From [Flexibacter] sp. ATCC 35208 (GTDB lineage: Bacteria > Bacteroidota > Bacteroidia > Chitinophagales > Chitinophagaceae): a DNA stretch of 54,226 bases. The DNA lies in the NCBI RefSeq assembly GCF_001975825.1, contig NZ_MTKN01000008.1, forward strand, positions 68,063-122,288. Direction: 5' to 3'. The notes under the pieces were generated by a model. The model had not been told where the DNA came from, did not search any database, and saw only the letters and a list, made by a program, of their open reading frames with translations. Positions 32,607 to 40,927 of the stretch are shown piece by piece; position 1 is the stretch's first letter; every line of letters starts with the position of its first letter. The position numbers and the translations under genes were made by a program.

Positions 32607-35006
32607 TTAGCGTCTGTCGGCCCATTCGCTCAGGCCATATGAGAGTAATATCATGCTGATAGAATTGGCCGGCATCAGAATCGCCGCTGTAAGCGGAGAT
32701 AAAATACCCTGCACTGCAAATGACAACCCGATCACGTTATAGATCAGTGAAATTACAAAGCTGATGACAATGATCCGTTTGTTCGCTATACAGATCCTGA
32801 TAAACTTTGGTAATCTCGTCAGTTGTCCTGCTTCTAAGATCCCATCACTCGCGGGTGTAAAGTTGTTGCTGTCTTCGGTTAATGATATACCTACATCACT
32901 CTGTTTCAGTGCGCCTGCATCGTTGAGACCATCGCCGATCATCAGCACACGTCTGCCCTTCGTTTGCAGGTCCAGTATGTAGTTTAGTTTGTCTTGTGGT
33001 TGTTGGGTAAAGCGGAGTGTGGCGTCTTCTCCCATCAATGATTTCAGATAGCCCGCTTCCCGGTCATTATCGCCAGAGAGCAGGGAGAGGCTGTACCCCT
33101 TTGTTCTCAGGCTTTGCAGCAGCGTACTAATGCCTTCACGGTATTGGTTACCGATCAGGAAATATCCCAGCGGCTGCTCGTTGATAGCTACGTATACAAT
33201 GCTACCATCGTTGTGCATAGCAGCAGTGCGGGTGCCTGTAAAGGAGGCGTTGCCCAGCAATATTGCATCTTCCTGTATATATCCGCTTACGCCCATACCT
33301 GTGGTGGTTTTGAACCCGCTTACAGGTACTCTTGGAATGTTGTGATAAAAAGCGCTGATCAGTTTACTGAGTGGGTGGGTAGATTGAGCGGCTACAGAAG
33401 CGATGCTCATAATCTGTGCCCTTGAAAGTGCAGGCCCATGCCAGGTGACAGGGATATCCTTGTTGCCGGTCAGCGTACCTGTTTTATCAAATACAATGTC
33501 TGTAATACCCGCCAGCCTTTCAATGGCACCCGCATTGCGCAGGTACAATTTATGTCTGCTCAGAATGCGGAGAATGTGACCATTGGTGAAAGAAGCGGCT
33601 AAGAGTAATGTACACGGACAGGCTACAATCAGGATAGACGTGGCTGCCGGCCAGATCCTCGTGTGGTCAAACTTCCACCAGTAAAGGGCTGACAGCGCTG
33701 CGATTGCCAGCAGCAACCAGGTGAAGTTACGCGCTACCAGGTGAATGAATGACTCCTGACGGGTCACTTTCTGCTTCAGTTCATCCCTGTTCCAGAGACT
33801 GGTCAGGTAACTTTGCGCCACTTCCTTGATCGTCAGGATCTCGATGTTTCCTTCTAACTGTTTACCTCCTGCATACACGATCTCACCTATCGATTTGCTT
33901 ACCGGCACCGACTCTCCGGTTACAAAGCTATAATCTACGAGGGCTGTACCGCGTACCAGGATACCATCTGCTGGTATCAGCTCATTGTCGTGAATGAGTA
34001 AGGTATCATTTACTTTGATGTCAGGAAGTGCAGTAGGCACTTCCTGACCATCTTTTATAATTGTAATGGCTAACGGGAAATAAGAGGTATAATCCCTGTC
34101 GAAAGATAATCCCTGGTAAGTCTTGTCCTGCAGAATTCTGCCGATCAGCATGAAAAATACGATACCGGTCATTGAGTCGAAATAACCGGAGCCAGAGCCT
34201 GAAAACACATCGACCAGGCTGCGTACAAAGGTGACAACGATGGCGAGTACGATGGGAGCATCAATGTTCAGAAAACCTGTCTTGAGGCCACTCCACGCCG
34301 ATTTGAAAAATACCTGAGCACTATAAAAGAATACGGGCAGTGACAGTGTCACATTCAGTATTCTGAAAATCTCATTCATTTTCGCATCGGAATAACCATA
34401 GTTACCAAAGTACTCTGGAAAACTGAGCAGCATGATATTACCAAAGGCAAACCCGGCTACCCCTAGCCGGTAAATCAGGTCCCGCTGTACACGGGGTTTC
34501 TTTTTCTGCATGTCCTGCAGGCTGATATAGGGCTCATAGCCAATGCTGGTCAGTATTTCAGCAATGCGGCGAAGGGTCGTCTGCGACTGCTGGTATACAA
34601 TACGCGTTTCCTTGCGGGTAAAGTTTACCGTTACGCTTTCAACCCCGCTATCCAGCTTGTGCAGGTTCTCCAGCAACCAGAGGCAGGAGCTGCAGTGAAT
34701 ATGTGGAATGTAAAAAGTGATGTGCGTATGATCGTCATCCCTGTATTGGATCAGTTGCTGCTGGATTTTATTATCGTCAAGAAAGGCAAATTTGTCCTTC
34801 CTCACAGGTATCCTTTGAGCAAGTCCGGGTTTATCATTTAAGTTATAGTATTCACAAAGGTCATTCTCATTGAGCAGTTCGTACACTAGTTTACATCCCT
34901 GACAACAAAAGATCTTATCCCCAATAATGATAGTAGTGTCAGCACAGGCCTCCCCGCAATGTTCACACTCCACTTCTATCCCAGGGACGGCGGTAAATGT
35001 AGCCAT
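32607..35006 (-). CDS. ccoI: CcoI/FixI copper-exporting P1B ATPase
   Basis: 799 residues from ATG 35006, placed 16 bases after a -7 box; the frame extends to 35084 across the promoter and is not used there. N-terminal Cys-rich domain (CEHCGEAC, FCCQGCKLVYE), one HMA domain with HIHCSSCLWLLENL (about 110), membrane helices, CPC copper site in VACPCTLLLAAS, phosphorylation motif DKTGTLTG, and GDGLNDAGALKQSDVGIS. Delivers copper outward across the inner membrane for cbb3 assembly. Followed by a terminator, then by ccoS. Confidence 0.95.
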   Translation of the reverse strand: MATFTAVPGIEVECEHCGEACADTTIIIGDKIFCCQGCKLVYELLNENDLCEYYNLNDKPGLAQRIPVRKDKFAFLDDNKIQQQLIQYRDDDHTHITFYIPHIHCSSCLWLLENLHKLDSGVESVTVNFTRKETRIVYQQSQTTLRRIAEILTSIGYEPYISLQDMQKKKPRVQRDLIYRLGVAGFAFGNIMLLSFPEYFGNYGYSDAKMNEIFRILNVTLSLPVFFYSAQVFFKSAWSGLKTGFLNIDAPIVLAIVVTFVRSLVDVFSGSGSGYFDSMTGIVFFMLIGRILQDKTYQGLSFDRDYTSYFPLAITIIKDGQEVPTALPDIKVNDTLLIHDNELIPADGILVRGTALVDYSFVTGESVPVSKSIGEIVYAGGKQLEGNIEILTIKEVAQSYLTSLWNRDELKQKVTRQESFIHLVARNFTWLLLAIAALSALYWWKFDHTRIWPAATSILIVACPCTLLLAASFTNGHILRILSRHKLYLRNAGAIERLAGITDIVFDKTGTLTGNKDIPVTWHGPALSRAQIMSIASVAAQSTHPLSKLISAFYHNIPRVPVSGFKTTTGMGVSGYIQEDAILLGNASFTGTRTAAMHNDGSIVYVAINEQPLGYFLIGNQYREGISTLLQSLRTKGYSLSLLSGDNDREAGYLKSLMGEDATLRFTQQPQDKLNYILDLQTKGRRVLMIGDGLNDAGALKQSDVGISLTEDSNNFTPASDGILEAGQLTRLPKFIRICIANKRIIVISFVISLIYNVIGLSFAVQGILSPLTAAILMPANSISMILLSYGLSEWADRR

Positions 35007-35022
35007 GATAAAGGATTTGGTG

Positions 35023-35030
35023 CAAAAATA
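35023..35030 (-). promoter_or_regulatory. -7 box TATTTTTG for ccoI
   Basis: Exact TAnnTTTG on the minus strand, 16 bases before the chosen ccoI ATG. Confidence 0.5.
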
Positions 35031-35074
35031 CCGGCAATGCGAAGGGGGAAAAATGACAAGAGTCAAGAACGGGG

Positions 35075-35088
35075 CTGACAACAATCAG
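35075..35088 (-). promoter_or_regulatory. Candidate Fnr box CTGATTGTTGTCAG
   Basis: TGAT-N4-GTCA, sharing CTGATT and TCAG with the ccoS box. Centre 51.5 bases from the upstream end of the ccoI -7 box. Confidence 0.5.
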
Positions 35089-35118
35089 GAAATAAAGGAA
35101 ATGACAGGACGGTGATAA

Positions 35119-35829
35119 TTAGTCCTGCAGGTTGGCGGTTTTGGTGATTTCTTCTTGGTTGAGCAGGCGGATTTTCTTGCCCTGTAGCTCAATCAGACCG
35201 TCTTTTTTGAATTCGGAAAGCAGGCGGATGGCTGATTCTGTGGCTGTGCCTACCAGGTTGGCAATCTCTTCACGGCTTAGGCGCACATTCAGGGTGGTGC
35301 CATCCTGCTCTACGCCATAAGTTTCCTTGATGAAAAGGAGCGTTTCGGCCAGTCTTTCCCGCACCGGCTTCTGAGCCAGGTGGGTGATCTTGGTCTCGGC
35401 CTTACGGAGTTCGCTGGCAATGATGCGCATCATCTCGAAAGAGAGGTTAGCATCTTTTTGCAGGATGCTCATGAAAAGGTCTTTGGGAATAAAGCACACG
35501 GAAGAATCGTCCAGTGCAATAGCAGAAGCGGTGTACCTTTCCGCAGACAGAAGTGCCTTGTAGCCGATGATGTCACCTGGCTTAGCCAACCTGACGATCT
35601 GTTCGCGGCCATCATCTCCTGAATGAGAGAGCTTAATTTTGCCGGTATTTACGCAGTAAATGCCGAAAGGATAGGTGCCTTCCTGGAATACTACTTCTCC
35701 TTTTTTGTAGGTGGAGCATACTTTGGCGGCGTCTATCTCTTCCAGATTGCACTTTTCAGCTTTGAATAATATTGATCCAAAGCGATCCTGACAGTTCATA
35801 CACGAGGCATTATGGAAAGGCGTACACAT
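35119..35829 (-). CDS. Crp/Fnr-family regulator, probable oxygen sensor
   Basis: 236 residues from ATG 35829 (a TTG at 35838 is less likely). Cys2, Cys10, Cys13 and Cys27 near the N-terminus (SCMNCQDRFG, FKAEKCNLEE) plus Cys112 in DDSSVCFIP resemble the Fe-S ligand set of Fnr, though spacing differs from E. coli. cNMP-type beta-roll follows (about 35-125), then a Crp-type helix-turn-helix LSREEIANLVGTATESAIRLL (split: about 178-198). Recognition-helix Glu and Arg are kept; the Ser of Fnr ExxSR is Ile. Directly upstream of ccoI and divergent from the pseudouridine synthase, so it is the likely switch for the cbb3 genes. Family members bind as dimers. Confidence 0.87.
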   Translation of the reverse strand: MCTPFHNASCMNCQDRFGSILFKAEKCNLEEIDAAKVCSTYKKGEVVFQEGTYPFGIYCVNTGKIKLSHSGDDGREQIVRLAKPGDIIGYKALLSAERYTASAIALDDSSVCFIPKDLFMSILQKDANLSFEMMRIIASELRKAETKITHLAQKPVRERLAETLLFIKETYGVEQDGTTLNVRLSREEIANLVGTATESAIRLLSEFKKDGLIELQGKKIRLLNQEEITKTANLQD

Positions 35830-35842
35830 AGTATTCAATCTC

Positions 35843-35850
35843 CAAAATTA
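35843..35850 (-). promoter_or_regulatory. -7 box TAATTTTG for the Crp/Fnr gene
   Basis: Exact TAnnTTTG on the minus strand, 13 bases before ATG 35829, supporting that start. Confidence 0.45.
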
Positions 35851-35901
35851 CTAATTTAGTGGATTAAAACCTGCAAAAAATCACTTCCGGGAGCATTCCT
35901 T

Positions 35902-36492
35902 ATGGCATTTAATTATTATATAATATATAAACCTTTCCAGGTACTTACCCGTTTCGGCAAAGAAGAAGGGAAAGCCAGCCTGGGAGATTTTTTTAAAGTT
36001 CCCCCGGATGTTTACCCGGTGGGACGTTTAGATTACGACAGTGAAGGCCTCCTGGTGCTGACCAATGACAAGGCCCTCAATCACCGCCTTCTGGATCCGA
36101 AATTTGCACATGAAAGGGAATACTGGGTACAGGTAGATGGAGCTGTGACCGACACTGCTGTACAACAGTTGCGTCAGGGGGTACCTATCAATATTGATGG
36201 TAAAATGTACAAAACCCGCCCCTGTAAGGCCACCCTTTTTCCGGAAGATCCGGAGGTCCCTGACCGCAACCCTCCTATCCGTTTCCGTAAGAGCATTCCC
36301 GCCCCGTGGATAAAATTGTCCCTGAAGGAAGGAAAAAACAGGCAGGTCAGGAAAATGACCGCTGCCGTTGGCTTCCCAACGTTGAGACTTATACGTTACC
36401 GGATAGGTAAGGCTACTATAGCCGGTTTGCTGCCGGGCGACATCAGGGAATACAGCCAGCAGGAGCTCTATGACCTGCTCTTTAAAGCCTGA
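35902..36492 (+). CDS. rluE: 23S rRNA pseudouridine synthase, RluE-like
   Basis: 196 residues, RsuA/RluE family without an S4 domain. Catalytic Asp in VGRLDYDSEGLLVLTND (about 41), the start YYIIYKPFQVLTRF, and LKEGKNRQVRKMTAAVGFPTLRL (about 140-160). Isomerises a uridine of 23S rRNA to pseudouridine; E. coli RluE acts on U2457. The 23-residue PEDPEVPDRNPPIRFR-type insert before the last motif is common in RluE. Monocistronic, divergent from the Fnr-like gene. Confidence 0.87.
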   Translation: MAFNYYIIYKPFQVLTRFGKEEGKASLGDFFKVPPDVYPVGRLDYDSEGLLVLTNDKALNHRLLDPKFAHEREYWVQVDGAVTDTAVQQLRQGVPINIDGKMYKTRPCKATLFPEDPEVPDRNPPIRFRKSIPAPWIKLSLKEGKNRQVRKMTAAVGFPTLRLIRYRIGKATIAGLLPGDIREYSQQELYDLLFKA

Positions 36493-36505
36493 TCTTGAAC
36501 GTTTC

Positions 36506-36536
36506 TTTGCGCTTTGGCCTAATTTAGGTAGGTTTG
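36506..36536 (+). promoter_or_regulatory. Promoter TTTG-N19-TAGGTTTG for yicC
   Basis: TTTG at 36506-36509 and TAGGTTTG at 36529-36536, 19 bases apart: a full match to the Bacteroidota consensus; ATG follows 19 bases later. Confidence 0.65.
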
Positions 36537-36555
36537 TTGCTTACAAATCTCTATT

Positions 36556-37431
36556 ATGCTGAAATCAATGACCGGCTTCGGAAGGGCTGAAATCACCCGG
36601 GGAGAGACAACAATAGTGGTAGAAATTAAATCACTGAATGGAAAACAGTTTGAAGTAAACCTGAAAATTTCCCCGTTGTTAAAGCCCTACGAGTTTGATA
36701 TACGCAACCAGCTGCAACAAACGTTAGTACGTGGAACGCTGGATGCCAGTGTTAATATCAGGCAAAACGGTGCAAACCGTCCGGTGGTCATTAATACAGA
36801 TCTGGCAAAGTTCTATCATCAGTCTATCACCACACTGGCCGATGAACTGAATTTGCCTAAAGAAGATATGCTCAATGTGCTGATGAAGCTTCCAGAAGTG
36901 GTGAGCCCTGCTAATGAGCAGATCTCTGAAGAAGAGTGGCAGGAAGTCGAAACAGCACTGAAACAGGCTATTTCCGACCTCGATGCCCATCGCCTGGACG
37001 AAGGTTCTGTGCTGGCAGCGGACCTGCTCACACGTATAGAGAACATTGAAAACTACACCATCAAGGTAAGAGAACTGGATCCGCAGCGTAAAGACAGGGT
37101 AAGAACCAGACTCGAATCTCTGCTGGCAGAATATGTAGGTAAAGAAAACATAGACGAGAATCGCCTGGAACAGGAACTTATATTTTATTTAGAAAAACTG
37201 GACATCTCTGAAGAACTGGTAAGACTGGAAAACCACTGCCGTTACTTCAAAGAAATCCTGAAAGAAGCAGAACCTTCCAAAGGTAAAAAACTGGGATTCG
37301 TATTACAGGAAGTAGGCCGTGAAATTAATACGACCGGTTCCAAAGCTAATGATGCCAACATCCAGCAATGGGTAGTGCTCATGAAAGATGAGCTGGAAAA
37401 AGCGAAAGAGCAGGTGCTGAATGTGCTGTAA
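36556..37431 (+). CDS. yicC: YicC family endoribonuclease-like protein
   Basis: 291 residues, normal length. N-terminal LKSMTGFGRAE and ERVEIKSLN-like VVEIKSLNGKQFEVNLKIS; C-terminal DUF1732 with ISEELVRLENHCRYFKEIL and GKKLGFVLQEVGREINTTGSKAND. YicC proteins are reported to have RNase activity in Bacteria. Upstream of gldH by 24 bases, so yicC, gldH, kinase and regulator are probably one transcript from the promoter at 36506. Confidence 0.93.
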   Translation: MLKSMTGFGRAEITRGETTIVVEIKSLNGKQFEVNLKISPLLKPYEFDIRNQLQQTLVRGTLDASVNIRQNGANRPVVINTDLAKFYHQSITTLADELNLPKEDMLNVLMKLPEVVSPANEQISEEEWQEVETALKQAISDLDAHRLDEGSVLAADLLTRIENIENYTIKVRELDPQRKDRVRTRLESLLAEYVGKENIDENRLEQELIFYLEKLDISEELVRLENHCRYFKEILKEAEPSKGKKLGFVLQEVGREINTTGSKANDANIQQWVVLMKDELEKAKEQVLNVL

Positions 37432-37455
37432 TAAAAAACCGTATCGCAATAGTAT

Positions 37456-37962
37456 ATGAATAAATTCTTCCGGATGATGGCTGTAGGAATGTTGCTGGTA
37501 GCAGCTTCCTGCGAGCCCATGAAGATGGACACCTATGAAAAGAACCTGGAGATCCCGGGGCATGAATGGGCCTACAACTATAAGCCAGCATTTGAGGTCA
37601 CCCTGCAACCGGCAGATACAGCCTATTTGTATAACATCTATGTGAATATCCGTCACAAGGATGCATACCCCTATAGCAATATTTACCTGCTGATCGATAC
37701 CCAGTTTCCGGGCGAACAACCAATACCACAAAGGGTAGAACTGCCCCTTGCTGATATGACCGGTAAATGGCTGGGTAGTGGGCTGGACGATATTTATGAA
37801 CACCAGATCCCCATTCAGCAACATGCGATACTGAACAAACCAGGTATTTATAAGTTTACCTTTGAACAAAACATGCGGCAAAATCCGCTTCCGGATATCA
37901 TGAATGTTGGCTTACGGGTGGAGAAAGCCGGTTTACGGACCAATGAAAAAGCTACTCAATAA
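37456..37962 (+). CDS. gldH: Gliding motility lipoprotein GldH
   Basis: 168 residues. Lipoprotein signal (MMAVGMLLVAASCEP, Cys19). GldH features: YLYNIYVNIRHKDAYPYSNIY (about 55-76), PLADMTGKWLGSGLDDIYEHQ (about 96-116), and YKFTFEQNMRQNPLPDIMNVG. GldH is an outer-membrane-associated lipoprotein needed for gliding and for stable GldK in Flavobacterium. Here it is embedded between yicC and a histidine kinase; its last 20 bases overlap the kinase start. Confidence 0.9.
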   Translation: MNKFFRMMAVGMLLVAASCEPMKMDTYEKNLEIPGHEWAYNYKPAFEVTLQPADTAYLYNIYVNIRHKDAYPYSNIYLLIDTQFPGEQPIPQRVELPLADMTGKWLGSGLDDIYEHQIPIQQHAILNKPGIYKFTFEQNMRQNPLPDIMNVGLRVEKAGLRTNEKATQ

Positions 37963-38959
37963 ACTACAGGACGGGAAAGCCATTTCCGTTATCTATCTGT
38001 TTGTACTTGCATATACGATCCTGGCACTCGTATGGTGGGGGGTGCTCCTGTTTATGCAAAGCGAACAGATATCCCGCTTCGAAATCCAGAACCTGGTGCT
38101 GAGAACTGACAGTGTTGCACATCCGGTAGAATATCAACAGGAACTGGCACGGATACAAACTACAGAATACCGCCGTACTGTCATGTTTATCGGCGAGGGA
38201 ATTATTTTTCTGGCCATTATTTTAATGGGTGGTTTCTTTGTATACCGCTCCATCTACAAGCAAATGAAGCTCTCACAGCAACAGCAGAACTTCATGATGG
38301 CCGTAACACACGAACTGAAATCCCCTATTGCTGCCGCCAAACTCAATCTGGAAACCCTTCGTAAACATAGACTGGATGAGGAAAAGCGGTTTAAACTACT
38401 GGACAATACCATTCGCGAAACCAATCGTCTTGATCAGCTGTGTAATAATATACTGCTGGCATCCCAAATGGAATCAGACCGTTATAAACTGTTCCGCGAA
38501 GACCTCAATTTTTCTGAATTGCTGGTCAATGGCGTAAAGGAAATCAAAGGTAGAATAGCCACACACTCCATACAGGCACATATTTTGCCTGATGTATGGC
38601 TGAATGGTGACAAGTTCATGCTGCAGATAGCGCTGAACAACCTCGTAGAGAATGCTGCTAAATATGCACCCAAAAATACGGTCATAGACGTACGGTTAGA
38701 GGAAAATGCCGGCCAGCTTAGGCTGGTAGTGAAAGATGAAGGACCAGGCATCCCAGTTGATGAACGGGAAAGGATCTTCCTTAAATTTTACCGCATAGGC
38801 AACGAAAATACCCGCAAAGCCAAAGGCTCCGGGTTGGGCCTCTTCCTTACCAGAAGGATCGTACAGCAACATGGAGGCACTATCATCGTAAAAGATAATG
38901 TACCTGCCGGAGCATATTTTGAAATCACATGGCCGGTATATTCCGTACAAACGGCGTAA
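37943..38959 (+). CDS. Sensor histidine kinase downstream of gldH
   Basis: 338 residues from ATG 37943, which lies inside the end of gldH (20-base overlap). TM1 about 12-35 (ISVIYLFVLAYTILALVWWG), a short periplasmic loop of about 45 residues, TM2 about 80-103 (FIGEGIIFLAIILMGGFFVY). HisKA FMMAVTHELKSPIAAAK (His about 123), N-box NLVENAAKYAP, G1 DEGPGIP, G2 GSGLGLFLTRRIVQQHGG: all intact. Signal unknown; the small loop suggests a membrane or protein signal, perhaps gliding-machinery state. Acts with the regulator 40 bases downstream. Confidence 0.9.
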   Translation: MKKLLNKLQDGKAISVIYLFVLAYTILALVWWGVLLFMQSEQISRFEIQNLVLRTDSVAHPVEYQQELARIQTTEYRRTVMFIGEGIIFLAIILMGGFFVYRSIYKQMKLSQQQQNFMMAVTHELKSPIAAAKLNLETLRKHRLDEEKRFKLLDNTIRETNRLDQLCNNILLASQMESDRYKLFREDLNFSELLVNGVKEIKGRIATHSIQAHILPDVWLNGDKFMLQIALNNLVENAAKYAPKNTVIDVRLEENAGQLRLVVKDEGPGIPVDERERIFLKFYRIGNENTRKAKGSGLGLFLTRRIVQQHGGTIIVKDNVPAGAYFEITWPVYSVQTA

Positions 38960-38999
38960 ATTACATTATCAGTAATTTAAGCTTATCGAAATTTAAACT

Positions 39000-39707
39000 A
39001 TGAAGGAAGCTACAAAAGCATCCATACTACTGGTAGAAGATGAAGAGAATCTTCAGGAAGCCCTCAAGCTGAACCTGGAGCTGGAAGGCTATGAAGTTAC
39101 GGCTGTAGATAATGGAACCGCTGCTTTAAAGGCAGTGAAAAACGAGTATTTCGACCTGATCATACTGGATATAATGTTGCCGGAAATGGATGGCATCGCC
39201 GTGTGCGAAAACATCCGTATCCAAAACAATGAAGTGCCCATCCTCTTCCTCAGTGCCAAGAACAGTAGTGCAGACCGCGTATTGGGCCTGAAAAAAGGTG
39301 GCGACGACTACATGACCAAGCCTTTCAACCTGGAAGAGCTGCTGCTGCGTGTAGAAAAACTGATCTTAAAAAATAAGAAGATCCAGGATAAGGACTCCGT
39401 CTCGAATGTCTACCATTTCGGTGATAATCAAATTGATTTTGCTGCGCAGGAGTGCATCGGCAAAGATGGTAAACACTATGAGCTGAGCAAAAAAGAAACC
39501 ATGCTCCTCAAGCTACTGATCGAAAATAAAGGTGAAGTTGTGACCAGAGAAAAGATCCTTCAGGTCGTATGGGGGTACAATGTATATCCTACCACCCGTA
39601 CGATTGATAACTTTATCCTCAACTTCCGCAAGTACTTCGAAGAAGACAGCCGGAACTCAAGATATTTCCATTCAGTAAGAGGCGTAGGCTACAAGTTTAC
39701 AGAATAG
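39000..39707 (+). CDS. OmpR-family response regulator
   Basis: 235 residues. Receiver: LLVEDEEN, phosphoacceptor in LIILDIMLPEMDGI (about 56), LSAKNSSADRVLGLKKGGDDYMTKPFNLEEL. Winged helix from about 140: LSKKETMLLKLLIENKGEVV, TTRTIDNFILNFRKYFEED, RGVGYKF. Partner of the kinase just upstream. Ends in a terminator hairpin. Confidence 0.92.
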   Translation: MKEATKASILLVEDEENLQEALKLNLELEGYEVTAVDNGTAALKAVKNEYFDLIILDIMLPEMDGIAVCENIRIQNNEVPILFLSAKNSSADRVLGLKKGGDDYMTKPFNLEELLLRVEKLILKNKKIQDKDSVSNVYHFGDNQIDFAAQECIGKDGKHYELSKKETMLLKLLIENKGEVVTREKILQVVWGYNVYPTTRTIDNFILNFRKYFEEDSRNSRYFHSVRGVGYKFTE

Positions 39708-39730
39708 TCCTCCCTGCTGGCCAACCTGTT

Positions 39731-39763
39731 AATTGCGAAGTGCGGTTCACGTATTTCGCAATT
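39731..39763 (+). terminator. Terminator of the yicC-gldH-kinase-regulator unit
   Basis: AATTGCGAA (39731-39739) pairs with TTCGCAATT (39755-39763), with a further small stem GTG/CAC in the loop, followed by TTTT. Located 24 bases after the regulator stop. Confidence 0.75.
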
Positions 39764-39959
39764 TTTTATTTATAACCCCTGATTCCCCTACCACTTACCG
39801 GCCAAATCACACCGCTTTTAGCATAAATACTGCCTTGTAAGAAGTGTTGCTTTCGCCTTCGGGGTATTTGACGGATATTGTTATTCCTAGTCAGACAAAG
39901 TTGCATTTAGTTCCGAACTAAGATTTAATTGTATCCTTGGAATAGTAAACCGATAAGGC

Positions 39960-40751
39960 GTGAGTTTTTGCTTTGATTTGTTCAATGCAGCGGGCTGGCA
40001 ATATTGGCTGTTTTTTTTATTGAGCCTGACCCTGGTATTCATTCTGTTCCGAAGCCGGGAAAGTAAGCTGAAAAAGGATGTGGCAAAAGAAATAAGCAGG
40101 CAGCAGGCAATCATCCATCTTGAAATGCATGCATTTCAGGCACAGATGAACCCTCACTTTATTTTTAATAGCCTGAATGCTATACACCACTACATCCTGA
40201 CTACCAGTACGGATCTTGCATCCCTGTACCTTACACGTTTTGCCCGCTTAATGCGGCTCATCATCCGTAACTGTAACAAAGAATGGGTGAACCTTGAAGA
40301 AGATGTGGAGGCACTGGAACTTTATCTGCAGCTGGAACAACTCCGGTTCGGCCCACAGTTCGACTACCAGCTGGAAGTCCTTCCTTCTGTGTCTCAGCAG
40401 CTTACTTTTGTCCCTCCCCTGCTTATACAGCCATATGTACAGGATGTCATCTGGCGCCGCCTTTTGTTAAGGCCGGGCAAAGGTGGTATGCTCAATATCA
40501 CCATTGACCGCGAAGGAGATACTATTGCTGTATGTATAGAAGATAATGGCGTACACCATGAAGCGCCCGACCTGGACCAACAGTCCTATCTGAACAAAGG
40601 AATTACCATTGCCGTAGAAAGATTGCAGGTGATCAATGAAAAATATCACATTCAGGCCAAAATAGCGGAAGAAGAAGATCTCACCGGCCATCGTATCAAA
40701 ATCTCCATGCTCCATGTCAATAGCCGTATGATGCCAGCTTATGGGGGCTAA
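39960..40751 (+). CDS. LytS/YehU-type histidine kinase with degenerate ATP site
   Basis: 263 residues from GTG 39960. One N-terminal membrane helix (about 13-30, WLFFLLSLTLVFILF), coiled-coil linker, then His_kinase box HAFQAQMNPHFIFNSLNAIHH (phosphoacceptor His about 63). The ATP-binding half is altered. The usual PLxxQP(Y/L)VENAIxHG reads PPLLIQPYVQDVIWRRLLLR: the N-box Asn is Asp and the HG is RR. The DNGxG box is DNGVHHEAPD, and the following GxGL is NKGITIAVERL. It may bind ATP poorly or act as a scaffold. Upstream lies a perfect 15-bp palindrome (39907-39921). A LytTR regulator follows after 176 bases. Confidence 0.82.
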   Translation: MSFCFDLFNAAGWQYWLFFLLSLTLVFILFRSRESKLKKDVAKEISRQQAIIHLEMHAFQAQMNPHFIFNSLNAIHHYILTTSTDLASLYLTRFARLMRLIIRNCNKEWVNLEEDVEALELYLQLEQLRFGPQFDYQLEVLPSVSQQLTFVPPLLIQPYVQDVIWRRLLLRPGKGGMLNITIDREGDTIAVCIEDNGVHHEAPDLDQQSYLNKGITIAVERLQVINEKYHIQAKIAEEEDLTGHRIKISMLHVNSRMMPAYGG

Positions 40752-40927
40752 TGCTTAGCTCCCAAATTAAAAATAGATCCAATGTCAGCAGATTTTGTAT
40801 TTTCAATGCAGAATTCATTACCAGTGACAATATTTTCGTAAACAGATAGATTCATAGTATAATCTCTATAATACCTAGCCCTCAACCAATAGAGAAATAC
40901 GATAGGACAAGAATTATTTATCAGATC

